DNA from: Lewinellaceae bacterium
GTDB taxonomy: Bacteria; Bacteroidota; Bacteroidia; Chitinophagales; Saprospiraceae
Direction: 5' to 3'
Length of the DNA: 64,000 nt
Assembly: GCA_020636375.1 (NCBI GenBank)
Contig: JACJXZ010000016.1
Span: forward strand, 221,885-285,884
The position numbers were made by a program, and so were the translations under genes. Below are positions 16,562 through 24,290 of the stretch, piece by piece (the first letter of the stretch is position 1; each line of letters starts with the position of its first letter). The notes under the pieces are model-generated. The model was not told the origin of the DNA, ran no database searches, and saw nothing but the letters and a program-made list of their open reading frames with translations.

Positions 16562-16664
16562 GGGGGGAATATACGTGTAAAAGTGTAAATGTGTAAAAGC
16601 GTATAAGTCCCGACTGCCGAGTTGATACAGAATGGTGCGTGCCTCGCACACATAAACACTTCTC

Positions 16665-18155
16665 CTACTGATACTCAAAACACCCGATGTCCGGCGCTGC
16701 TCCGTCGCGCAAATTGCCTTCCAGGTCGATCTCTATGCCGGGGATGGGCAGGGCCATGCCTTCGGCGATGGAGAGGGTATCGAGGTGGTAGTCATCTTCA
16801 TTAGGATCGGCGAAGAGGGCGTCGTCGCGGGTGGCATTGATGCAGGTGGCGCATTGCTTTTCGAAGAAGTCGGCATACAGGCCATCCTGCTGGTCCAGCA
16901 GGCGGTCGGCGCGGACGATGCAGTTCCGGAATTCGACGTCGAAGGCGTTCGGGTTCTGTCCGGCGTAGAGGTCGCTCAGGCTCACCTCGTCGCGGCGGGA
17001 TCCGAAGAAGATGCAGTTGCGGAAGCGGGCCCGCAGCGGGTTCTCCTCCAGGATCTGACAGTTGAGGAAGTCGTCGTAACAGAAGAAGTTGCTCATGCTG
17101 ATGGCGGAGGCGTCGACGCCGTAGCTGGCCACGGTGCAGTAGTCCAGGGTGTAGTCTCCCCCGAGGATCAGCTGCACGGAGGTGTTGAGGTTGTTGTACA
17201 CCAGGCAGTTTTCCAGGCGGATGGTGCTGTGGAAGCCGATGATGCCGCTGCTGTTGGTATTGTAGAAGCGGGAATTGCGGGCGGTCAGTTCGGCCAGGGA
17301 GTCGGCGTAGACCGAGAAGATGGCGTTTTTGACCGTCGTCCATTCCATGACGTTGCCCTTGCTGCCTTTGCCGAGCACGATGCCCTGCCACTGGCCGGGC
17401 TGTTCCCGGAAGGGTTCCTCCAGGCGGTCGCCCTGGATGACGATGGGGTTTTCCCGGGTGCCGAGCAGGCGCAGGCTGCCGTTTTCCAGCGTCCAGATGA
17501 TGCCGTCGTTGAAGACGCCCAGCAGGTCGTTCCGGGCGATGCCCCCGTGGACGTAAATCTGCGTGCCGGCTGCCACCTCCAGGGCGCAGCTGTCGATGAA
17601 GATTTCCCCGTAGATGACGTAGGGTTTGGGGTCGTCCCAGACGAAGGTGCCGTTATTGCAGCTCAGCTGTACCGGCACGCCCTTGTTGAAGCGGCTGGGA
17701 TAGTAGTTGGCGTTTTGCCCCCAGGCTTCCAGGCGGACCTCCTGGCGCTTGTCCCCGGTTTCGAAAACGACTTTATCTTCGATGACGAACGGGCTGACGG
17801 AGAGCGGCTGGTCCGGGTCGATGGTCACTTCCACAAAAACGTAGACGCTGTCGTTTTCCCAGATTTCGACCCCTTCCACTTCGTCGCCGGGGCTGCCGTC
17901 GACGTTCATCCGGAATTTGGCGCCGGCTGTGCCGGCCAGGCTCACCTTGCCGATGCGCACCGGGCGGTCGTTGCGGTTGTAGACTTTAAACGACCGGGTG
18001 GCCGAGCCCAGCTCTGTGAAGACGGTATCGAAGCGGAGGGTATCCAGCGAGAATTCCAGAGTGAAATTGCCATCGGTGATGAAATCCCCCTGTTTATCGC
18101 AGGAGAAAAAGGCCAGCCCCAGCAGAGCGATCCCGAAAAGGTAAGTGAATTTCAT
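16665..18155 (-). CDS. Lipoprotein with right-handed parallel beta-helix domain
   Basis: A 496-residue protein. MKFTYLFGIALLGLAFFSC is a lipoprotein signal with lipobox ending at Cys19, so the start at 18155 is preferred over an ATG at 18206. Residues about 30-160 form a beta sandwich (LEFSLDTLRFDTVFTELGSA). From about 190 on, short beta turns recur (GTQIYVHGG, GSLRLLG, NSRFYNTNSSGIIGFHSTIR, NCLVYNN, FRNCIF), the pattern of a pectate-lyase-like beta-helix, ending APDIGCFEYQ as in Bacteroidota choice-of-anchor proteins. Possibly a surface polysaccharide-binding protein; no catalytic residues recognised. Confidence 0.75.
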   Translation of the reverse strand: MKFTYLFGIALLGLAFFSCDKQGDFITDGNFTLEFSLDTLRFDTVFTELGSATRSFKVYNRNDRPVRIGKVSLAGTAGAKFRMNVDGSPGDEVEGVEIWENDSVYVFVEVTIDPDQPLSVSPFVIEDKVVFETGDKRQEVRLEAWGQNANYYPSRFNKGVPVQLSCNNGTFVWDDPKPYVIYGEIFIDSCALEVAAGTQIYVHGGIARNDLLGVFNDGIIWTLENGSLRLLGTRENPIVIQGDRLEEPFREQPGQWQGIVLGKGSKGNVMEWTTVKNAIFSVYADSLAELTARNSRFYNTNSSGIIGFHSTIRLENCLVYNNLNTSVQLILGGDYTLDYCTVASYGVDASAISMSNFFCYDDFLNCQILEENPLRARFRNCIFFGSRRDEVSLSDLYAGQNPNAFDVEFRNCIVRADRLLDQQDGLYADFFEKQCATCINATRDDALFADPNEDDYHLDTLSIAEGMALPIPGIEIDLEGNLRDGAAPDIGCFEYQ

Positions 18156-18347
18156 GTTGCTAGTCTTTTGTATGCCCATACTGCAACGATAAAAAGCTCG
18201 TCGCATTTTGCGGGCCTAAAAATAAAACAATAAAACAGCAAACAGGAAACAGCCGGAAGAAATGAACCAGAATAGCTGATAAGCCTGCCAGATTCGGTCA
18301 ATCCTTAAATGTTTGGCTTCGGGGATCAAAGTTGTTCATAATTCTTC

Positions 18348-18355
18348 TAACTTTG
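18348..18355 (+). promoter_or_regulatory. Bacteroidota -7 element TAACTTTG
   Basis: TAACTTTG fits the TAnnTTTG consensus and lies 24 bases before the TTG at 18379. It supports a transcription start near 18362 and therefore the shorter start of the GT2 gene. No good -33 TTG at normal spacing was found. Confidence 0.5.
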
Positions 18356-18378
18356 TGGGGCAAAACTGGGATGTAGAT

Positions 18379-19077
18379 TTGAATAAACCGGTAATTGACG
18401 TAATCATTCCTGCCTATAATGAGGAACAGTCCATAGGCCTGGTCCTGGCGGAAATGCCCCCGGGGCTGGTGCGGGAAGTCATCGTCTGTAATAATGCCAG
18501 CACGGACCGCACTGCGGCGGTTGCCCGGCGCGGGGGCGCGACGGTTGTCGACCAGCCCCGGAAGGGCTACGGAAGCGCGTGCCTGAAAGGCATGGAATAT
18601 TTATTGCAGAAACCGGCCAACGAACAGCCCGGTTTAATCGTTTTCCTGGATGGCGACTATTCTGATTACCCTGATGAAATGCCGGCTCTGATCCGCCCGA
18701 TCGTGGAAGAGGGGTACGACCTGGTTATCGGGTCCCGCACCCTGGGGGGCCGGCAGCGGGGCGCTATGATGCCCCAGCAGCTCTTCGGCAACTGGCTAGC
18801 CACTAACCTCATAAAACTATTTTACGGTTATCAGTTTACCGACCTGGGGCCCTTCCGGGCCATCCGGTTCGATAAGCTATTGGAGCTGGACATGCAGGAT
18901 AAGGATTTCGGATGGACGGTGGAGATGCAGGTCAAGGCGGCAAAAAAAAAATACAAGTGTATGGAGGTTCCCGCCCGTTACCGAAAACGGGTCGGCCGGT
19001 CTAAAGTGTCGGGCACGATCCGGGGTACGGTGTTAGCCGGATACAAGATTTTATGGACGATTTTTAAACTGTTATAA
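18379..19077 (+). CDS. Glycosyltransferase family 2
   Basis: A 232-residue GT-A fold glycosyltransferase of the dolichyl-phosphate mannose synthase-like group. The frame is open from a TTG at 18313; the TTG at 18379 is favoured because a -7 promoter element lies between them and because VIDVIIPAYNEEQSIG is the normal beginning of the family. Visible are the nucleotide-binding NNASTDRTA, DxD-like FLDGDYSDYPDEM, and GSRTLGG; it lacks membrane segments. It probably transfers a sugar to a lipid carrier or glycan, together with the two following glycosyltransferases. Confidence 0.85.
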   Translation: MNKPVIDVIIPAYNEEQSIGLVLAEMPPGLVREVIVCNNASTDRTAAVARRGGATVVDQPRKGYGSACLKGMEYLLQKPANEQPGLIVFLDGDYSDYPDEMPALIRPIVEEGYDLVIGSRTLGGRQRGAMMPQQLFGNWLATNLIKLFYGYQFTDLGPFRAIRFDKLLELDMQDKDFGWTVEMQVKAAKKKYKCMEVPARYRKRVGRSKVSGTIRGTVLAGYKILWTIFKLL

Positions 19078-19084
19078 GTAATCC

Positions 19085-19206
19085 TTAAAAAATAACTTCA
19101 CGGCCCTTAGTTGTAGTGAAGTGAAGCAGCCAGTCAGGGTTCCAGCGGGGTCAGGCTGCTGAACGAGCTACAACTAAGGGCCTCAAACAGTGAAGTTATT
19201 TTTTAA
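19085..19206. repeat. 122-bp inverted-repeat element (MITE-like)
   Basis: Perfect terminal inverted repeats of 17 bases (TTAAAAAATAACTTCAC at 19085-19101 and its complement at 19190-19206), followed inward by a second pair, GGCCCTTAGTTGTAG and CTACAACTAAGGGCC. The centre carries GAAGCAGCC/GGCTGCTGA. No coding capacity and no clear target duplication. It lies between two glycosyltransferase genes and could also act as a strong RNA hairpin. Confidence 0.6.
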
Positions 19207-19258
19207 TCACTACTAAGGAAGGTATTTGCTTTCAACTCTTTAAACAAAACCCTTTGCA

Positions 19259-20869
19259 ATGACATCTGTGATTGCCTATTTGGTTCTGGCCATCTACACG
19301 CTGGCCCTTTTGTACATCACGGTTTACTGCCTGATGCAGTTCAACTTATTGTATCACTATAAAAAACATCAACGCGAGGCCGAACAAGCGCCTGCAGTCC
19401 CGGAAAACCACAACCGGAAAAATTCCCGGAGCATGGCCCTGGCGGCCGCTTCTAACCATAGACACGCGAACGGCAGCCGGCAAACGGCCGATGTGGGCCT
19501 GCTCCTGGCCGAGGAGGAAGAAAACCAGGATTATCCTTTCGTGACTGTCCAGCTGCCGATCTACAACGAAATGTACGTCATCGAGCGGCTTATCGACAAT
19601 ATCGCCCGGTTCGACTACCCGCGCGACCGCTTCGAAATCCATGTCCTGGACGACTCTACGGACGAGACCGTCGACATCGTCCGCCGCAAAGTGGCCGAGT
19701 ACAAGGCCAAAGGCCTGCAGATCGAACAAATCCGCCGGGAAAAGCGGCAGGGCTTCAAGGCCGGCGCCCTGCGCGACGGCATGAAGTACGCCAACGGCGA
19801 ATTCCTCGCCATCTTCGACGCCGACTTTTTGCCGCGCCCCGATTTCCTGAAAAGGACCATCCCCTTCTTCGAGGACGACAACGTCGGGGTGGTGCAGACG
19901 CGCTGGGAACACATCAACCAGGATTACTCCCTGATCACGAAGCTGCAGGCCCTGCAGCTCAACGTACACTTTACCGTCGAGCAGGTCGGCCGGATGGCGG
20001 GCGACTACATGCTGCAGTTCAACGGCACGGCCGGCGTCTGGCGCCGGGAGACCATCGACGACGCCGGCGGCTGGGAAGCCGACACCCTGACCGAGGACTT
20101 CGACCTCAGCATCCGCGCCCAGCTCAAAGGCTGGAAGATCAAATACCTGGAAGAGGTGGGCTCCCCGGCGGAGCTGCCGGCGGAGATGAACGCCTTCAAG
20201 TCCCAGCAGTTCCGCTGGATGAAGGGCGGAGCTGAAACGGCCCGGAAGATGCTGCCGACGGTCTGGCGCTCGCCCGGCCTCAACCTGCGGCAGAAGATCC
20301 ACGCCACTTCCCACCTGCTGGCCAGTACGATCTTCGTCTTTGTCTTTGTCACCGGGGTCTCCAGCGTGCCGCTGCTGTTCTCCCTGGGCGAGCTGATCGG
20401 AATGGGCTTCAGCAAGAACTTCTTCGCCTACTTCCTGGTTGGCCTGCTGTCCATCATCGCGGTCTATTACGCGGCCAACGTGCAGGCGCCTACGCACAAC
20501 AAGCCGTTTGGCAAGGCCCTGTGGAACTTCCTGGTTCTCTTCCCCCTGTTCCTGGCCTTGTCCATGGGGCTTGCCCTGCACAACACCGTGGCGGTCGTCC
20601 AGGGGTACCTGGGCAAAAAATCGGCGTTTGTGCGCACGCCCAAGTTCAACATCCAGAGCATCAAGGACAACTTCGCCAAGCGCAATTACCTGAGCAAGAA
20701 GCTCTCCTGGACGACCCTCTTCGAAGGCCTGCTGGCCCTGTACTTCCTGGCTGCCGTCGTCGGCGGCTTCCTGATCCAGAACACCACCTTCGTGGTCTTC
20801 CACCTGATGCTGGCCCTGGGGTACGGAGCGATCTTCTTCTATACGGTGCGCCACCTGAGCCTGAGGTAG
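19259..20869 (+). CDS. Cellulose synthase-like membrane glycosyltransferase (GT2)
   Basis: A 536-residue processive-type GT2. One N-terminal membrane helix (about 3-26) precedes a cytoplasmic GT-A domain with the D, D, D, QxxRW signature: VLDDSTDE, FDADFLPRP, TEDFDLSIR and QQFRWMKGG. Four C-terminal membrane helices follow (from about residue 345). The topology fits proteins that couple polymerisation of a sugar to export, or glucomannan-synthase-like (CslA) enzymes. There is no BcsB or PilZ partner nearby, so cellulose as product is not supported. It is probably co-regulated with the GT2 before and the GT-C enzyme after it. Confidence 0.87.
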   Translation: MTSVIAYLVLAIYTLALLYITVYCLMQFNLLYHYKKHQREAEQAPAVPENHNRKNSRSMALAAASNHRHANGSRQTADVGLLLAEEEENQDYPFVTVQLPIYNEMYVIERLIDNIARFDYPRDRFEIHVLDDSTDETVDIVRRKVAEYKAKGLQIEQIRREKRQGFKAGALRDGMKYANGEFLAIFDADFLPRPDFLKRTIPFFEDDNVGVVQTRWEHINQDYSLITKLQALQLNVHFTVEQVGRMAGDYMLQFNGTAGVWRRETIDDAGGWEADTLTEDFDLSIRAQLKGWKIKYLEEVGSPAELPAEMNAFKSQQFRWMKGGAETARKMLPTVWRSPGLNLRQKIHATSHLLASTIFVFVFVTGVSSVPLLFSLGELIGMGFSKNFFAYFLVGLLSIIAVYYAANVQAPTHNKPFGKALWNFLVLFPLFLALSMGLALHNTVAVVQGYLGKKSAFVRTPKFNIQSIKDNFAKRNYLSKKLSWTTLFEGLLALYFLAAVVGGFLIQNTTFVVFHLMLALGYGAIFFYTVRHLSLR

Positions 20870-20931
20870 CATAAAAGCCCGCCCGCCTTCGTCCATTGGG
20901 TAGTTACAGGAAGGCGGGCGGCCTTTTATGC
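20869..20931. terminator. Long GC-rich palindrome, probable bidirectional terminator
   Basis: GCATAAAAGCCCGCCCGCC starting in the stop codon pairs with its complement GGCGGGCGGCCTTTTATGC after an 18-base loop. The AAAA/TTTT tracts flanking a GC-rich stem fit a factor-independent terminator usable from either strand, although the next gene continues in the same direction. Confidence 0.65.
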
Positions 20932-20969
20932 CGTCCGTTAACCCCTGCATTGTGGCTGGTCGGAGGAAA

Positions 20970-22286
20970 ATGAAATCATTGGCAATTTTTCCCCTCTGGC
21001 AGTGGGGTTGCGGGCTATTCTTCCTATTGCTTATCGCTGGCCTCGGCTACGGCCCGGCACAGGGTGATTTCGGCTGGATCGCCGGGTTGCACCTGGCGGC
21101 TTTCCTGCTTTACCTGTTTATTTATAAAAAGGCCGATAACCGGCCGGCTCTGTACTTCTTCCTGGGCGTCGCCGTCATTGCCCGCCTGCTGCTGCTCGGC
21201 GCTTTCCCGCAGTTGTCGGACGACGTCTACCGCTTCATCTGGGACGGGCGGCTGATCAACCAGGGCGTCAATCCCTTTGCTCAGGCGCCGGTTTATTACA
21301 TGCAGGAAGGCCACCAACTGCCGGGTCTCACGCCTGAACTCTTCTCCCGGCTCAACTCTCAGAAGTACTTCACCGTTTACCCGCCGGCGGCGCAGTTTAC
21401 GTTTGCCGCAGGCACCTGGGCATTTCCCCACAGCCTGTACGGGGCGGCGGCGGTGATGAAGCTCTTCCTGCTCTTTGCAGAGGTGGGCACCCTGGCGCTG
21501 ATGCTGAAGCTGCTTCGGCGCTGGCACCTGCCGGAAAAGGGCGTCCTGCTCTACGCCCTCAACCCCATGATCCTGGTAGAAGTGATGGGCAACCTCCATT
21601 TCGAAGGCGCGATGATCTTTTTCCTGTTGTTGAGCCTGTGGTGGCTGGCGTCGGAGCGGTACGGGCCATCCGCTGTGGCCTTCGCTTTTTCGGTGGCGTC
21701 CAAGCTGCTGCCCCTGCTCTTTGGCTTCTTTCTGATCCGGCGGCTGGGGTGGCGGCGCAGTATTGGGTATTTCGCGCTGGCGGGGCTGGTTTTGCTCCTG
21801 TTGTTCTCTCCCCTGCTGAGCGGTGCGTTCTTCTCCGGCATGGGCAGCAGCCTCGGGCTGTATTTCCGGAATTTCGAGTTCAACGCCGGCCTTTATTATC
21901 TTCTGAAATGGGCAGGTTATCAGTTCTGGGGATACCACACCATGAAGTACCTGGGCATGGCTCTGGCCACCTGTACCTTCCTGGGCGTCACCCTGGCGGC
22001 CCTGCGGGATCGCCGGCAGGATTGGTGCAGCCTGCCCCCTCTGATGCTGTTCGCTATCTGTCTCTACCTGTTCCTTTCCCCCACAGTTCACCCCTGGTAT
22101 ACGGCCCTGCCGCTGGCCCTGGCCCCATTTACCCGCTTCCGGTTCCCGGTGCTGTGGACGGCGCTGGCCAGCCTGACGTATGTCAACTACAGTTACGCCG
22201 GGTATTCCGAAAACATGTGGGTGGTAGGGGGGGAGTATGTTGCCGTTTTTTCGGTGGCTGCGTGGGAGTGGCGGCGGGCGGGATGA
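20970..22286 (+). CDS. GT-C fold integral membrane glycosyltransferase (polyprenol-linked mannosyltransferase-like)
   Basis: A 438-residue protein with about 11 hydrophobic segments. The start MKSLAIFPLWQWGCG is chosen over an upstream ATG at 20928 that overlaps the terminator palindrome. The first loop carries LSDDVYRFIWDGRLINQGVNPF with an acidic DD pair, the usual catalytic or metal site of GT-C enzymes, and PPAAQ follows in the next loop. A later HPWYTALPL also fits this class. Sugar donor would be a polyprenyl-phosphate sugar, perhaps supplied by the GT2 at 18379 (inference from gene order). Confidence 0.78.
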   Translation: MKSLAIFPLWQWGCGLFFLLLIAGLGYGPAQGDFGWIAGLHLAAFLLYLFIYKKADNRPALYFFLGVAVIARLLLLGAFPQLSDDVYRFIWDGRLINQGVNPFAQAPVYYMQEGHQLPGLTPELFSRLNSQKYFTVYPPAAQFTFAAGTWAFPHSLYGAAAVMKLFLLFAEVGTLALMLKLLRRWHLPEKGVLLYALNPMILVEVMGNLHFEGAMIFFLLLSLWWLASERYGPSAVAFAFSVASKLLPLLFGFFLIRRLGWRRSIGYFALAGLVLLLLFSPLLSGAFFSGMGSSLGLYFRNFEFNAGLYYLLKWAGYQFWGYHTMKYLGMALATCTFLGVTLAALRDRRQDWCSLPPLMLFAICLYLFLSPTVHPWYTALPLALAPFTRFRFPVLWTALASLTYVNYSYAGYSENMWVVGGEYVAVFSVAAWEWRRAG

Positions 22287-22357
22287 AATGGCAAGGAAGA
22301 AAAACGAGTATCTTGGCAATTTTTAAGAACACCATAAACACTTGAAATCAGTCAAAT

Positions 22358-23266
22358 ATGAAAAGATTATTTCAATTAGGCACTTTATTGTTATTATTAA
22401 GCTGCCAGACATCAAATAATAAGACTGATGTACTACGAAATAAAATAGAGCAAATCGTTTCTGACAAAAACGCAGTAGTCGGGGTTTCCATTATCGGGGA
22501 TAATGGTAAAGACACTATTTCATTAAACGGAGACAGGCGTTTTCCAATGCAAAGTGTATTTAAATTCCATATAGCGTTAGCCGTCTTGTCGGAGATTGAC
22601 AAAGGGAAACTTTCATTAGGCCAGGAAATAGAGATAGGTAAAGATGAACTTTTACCCGAAGGTTTTTGGAGTCCATTAAGAGATGACAATCCAAATGGAG
22701 GGAGTTTTACGATTGCGAGATTAATTCAATATTCTGTTTCTCAAAGTGACAACGATGCTTGCGATGTTTTAATTCGGCTTATTGGAACGCCTAAAACAGT
22801 TGAAGAATATTTTAAAAAGAACAATATCCAGGACATTGCAATAAGGTTCAACGAAGAAGATATGCAAGCCAGGTGGGAGAATATGTTTGAAAACTGGACA
22901 ACGCCCAAAACTGCAAGCGAGACACTTAAAATGTTTTATAACAATGAAAGCAACTTGCTCTCAAAAGACAGCTATGAATTCATTTGGAAAACAATGAAGG
23001 AAACTGCAACAGGGAAAAACCGGCTGAAAGGACAATTGCCGGCTGAAGCAATTGTAGCTCACAAAACAGGTTGGTCAGGAACAAATAAAGAAACGGGCAT
23101 CACGGCTGCGCTAAACGATATTGGCATTGTCTTTTTGCCAAATGGAGAGCATTTTGTCATCAGTGTTTTTGTAACAGAATCAAAGGAAAACTTTGAAACA
23201 AACGAGAAAATCATATCAGACATCGCAAAAGCAACTTATGACTTTTACACAGGTACGATAAAATAG
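22358..23266 (+). CDS. Class A beta-lactamase (subclass A2-like), lipoprotein form
   Basis: A 302-residue serine beta-lactamase. The lipobox LLLLSC gives a lipid-attached Cys16. Catalytic motifs are Ser66-Val-Phe-Lys69 (SxxK), Ser130-Asp-Asn (SDN), the omega-loop glutamate in NEEDM near residue 166 followed by NWTTP, and Lys236-Thr-Gly (KTG). The omega-loop style resembles PER/CME/CfxA enzymes of Bacteroidota. It would hydrolyse penicillins and probably cephalosporins in the periplasm. The gene and its flanks are strongly AT-rich compared with both neighbours, and A/T third positions dominate, which indicates recent transfer. It is followed by its own terminator. Confidence 0.93.
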   Translation: MKRLFQLGTLLLLLSCQTSNNKTDVLRNKIEQIVSDKNAVVGVSIIGDNGKDTISLNGDRRFPMQSVFKFHIALAVLSEIDKGKLSLGQEIEIGKDELLPEGFWSPLRDDNPNGGSFTIARLIQYSVSQSDNDACDVLIRLIGTPKTVEEYFKKNNIQDIAIRFNEEDMQARWENMFENWTTPKTASETLKMFYNNESNLLSKDSYEFIWKTMKETATGKNRLKGQLPAEAIVAHKTGWSGTNKETGITAALNDIGIVFLPNGEHFVISVFVTESKENFETNEKIISDIAKATYDFYTGTIK

Positions 23267-23303
23267 AAAGATTGCTGCCAATAATTAGGTTGCCAACAGG
23301 CGC

Positions 23304-23360
23304 CATCCCGAATTTTCCAATTTGGTTATTTCGAAAATCCGGGATGACTCCTGTTTTTTC
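23304..23360 (+). terminator. Factor-independent terminator after the beta-lactamase gene
   Basis: CATCCCGAATTTTC and GAAAATCCGGGATG form a 14-bp stem (one mismatch) with a 15-base loop, followed by a T-tract in GTTTTTTCTTG. It separates the beta-lactamase gene from the convergent rhodanese gene. Confidence 0.7.
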
Positions 23361-23371
23361 TTGCCGGCCCC

Positions 23372-23701
23372 TTATCCTTTCAACAACGCATTCATCTGTC
23401 CCAGGCTGCCGGCATTGTAGGCTTCAACGCCACTGGCCTTGAGGATCTGGGCGGCGATGCCACTCCGGTTACCCGAGCGGCAGTAGGCTACCACCGGTGC
23501 GTTCCACTTCATTATTTCCGGCAGATGTTGCTGCAGGGCCTGCAGGGGTATGTTGACAGCGCCCTCGGCGTACCCTTCGGCGAATTCCGCCGGGGTTCTG
23601 ACGTCTACGATCTTTGCGCCATTGGCGATCAGTGCTTTCATATCGACAGCGGCGGCGCTGGAGCCGCTTCCTCCAAATAACTTCTGCATGATGTTAAACA
23701 T
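23372..23701 (-). CDS. Rhodanese-like sulfurtransferase domain protein
   Basis: A 109-residue single-domain rhodanese. The active-site loop CRSGNRSG (about residues 81-88) contains the persulfide-forming Cys, and the CH2A-type KIVDVRTPAEFAEGYAEGAVNIPL precedes it. It likely carries sulfane sulfur in the cytoplasm; the hydrophobic N-terminal region is too short for a signal peptide. A -7 promoter element lies about 40 bases upstream. No sulfur-metabolism partner is adjacent. Confidence 0.88.
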   Translation of the reverse strand: MFNIMQKLFGGSGSSAAAVDMKALIANGAKIVDVRTPAEFAEGYAEGAVNIPLQALQQHLPEIMKWNAPVVAYCRSGNRSGIAAQILKASGVEAYNAGSLGQMNALLKG

Positions 23702-23739
23702 ATTTTTTTGTTGACTGACAAAACAAACAATTGATGGAA

Positions 23740-23747
23740 CAAAGATA
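23740..23747 (-). promoter_or_regulatory. Bacteroidota -7 element TATCTTTG of the rhodanese gene
   Basis: On the minus strand TATCTTTG matches TAnnTTTG, 39 bases before the rhodanese ATG. The upstream -33 TTG is not obvious. Confidence 0.5.
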
Positions 23748-23877
23748 AGGGCAGGGGAGGGGCACCGTCAGTGATACAGGTTACTTTGGCGTTGGACGAG
23801 CTGAAATGGGAAATGGGAAATGGGAAGTCGGAATAGCCCGCTTTCCGGGGACTGTTCAAAACGCTGTGTCTTTTGTT

Positions 23878-24113
23878 TAAACCACAGAGGCCGCGGAGAC
23901 ACGCAGAGAGGGGGTACCCGTCTAACGCTGGACAAAGGTGGCCGGGGCTGTGTACGGTGTACGAGTCCAGCGGCGGTCCGGGGTTGTGTACGGTGTACGA
24001 TGCCCCACCGGGCTGTCCAACGTTAGAATGGTAGCCCAGAGAGGTCACAAAGTATTCGCTGTCAAGCGATTACTCTGTATTCCTCTGCGGACTCAGCGGA
24101 CTCAGCGGTTCAA
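23878..24113. repeat. Inverted repeat of CACAGAG/CTCTGCGG type, split by a MITE
   Basis: AACCACAGAGGCCGCGGAGA followed by CACGCAGAG at 23880-23909 is mirrored by CTCTGCGGACTCAGCGGACT and CAGCGGTT near 24083-24110. Joined across the inserted 125-bp element at 23912-24036, the two arms enclose about 40 bases. The same style of sequence occurs at 891-966. It shows that this older hairpin repeat served as target for a newer insertion. Confidence 0.55.
23912..24036. mobile_element. 125-bp MITE, copy 1 of 2, with 8-bp target duplication
   Basis: Terminal inverted repeats of 23 bases: left GGGTACCCG-TCTAACGC-TGGACA, right (complement) GGCTACCAT-TCTAACGT-TGGACA. An exact direct duplication CAGAGAGG flanks it at 23904-23911 and 24037-24044. 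Internally GGGGTTGTGTACGGTGTACG-like words occur twice as direct repeats about 40 bases apart. A homologous copy lies at 54549-54678. The duplication length fits transposase families that generate 8-bp duplications, but no transposase is present. Confidence 0.82.
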
Positions 24114-24290
24114 AACTTGGAGGCGGACACACATTTCTGAACAATCTCAAAAGCTTTCCGCTTTACGCCTTATGCCTTACGCCTTCCCACTCCCTAAAAG
24201 CAACCCTCGCCCGCCTTTCATCGTATACCCTTTTCATCCTCCCGCAAAACTTTGAATTCCACACAAAAAACCTGAAATTCCGTTGACAAA

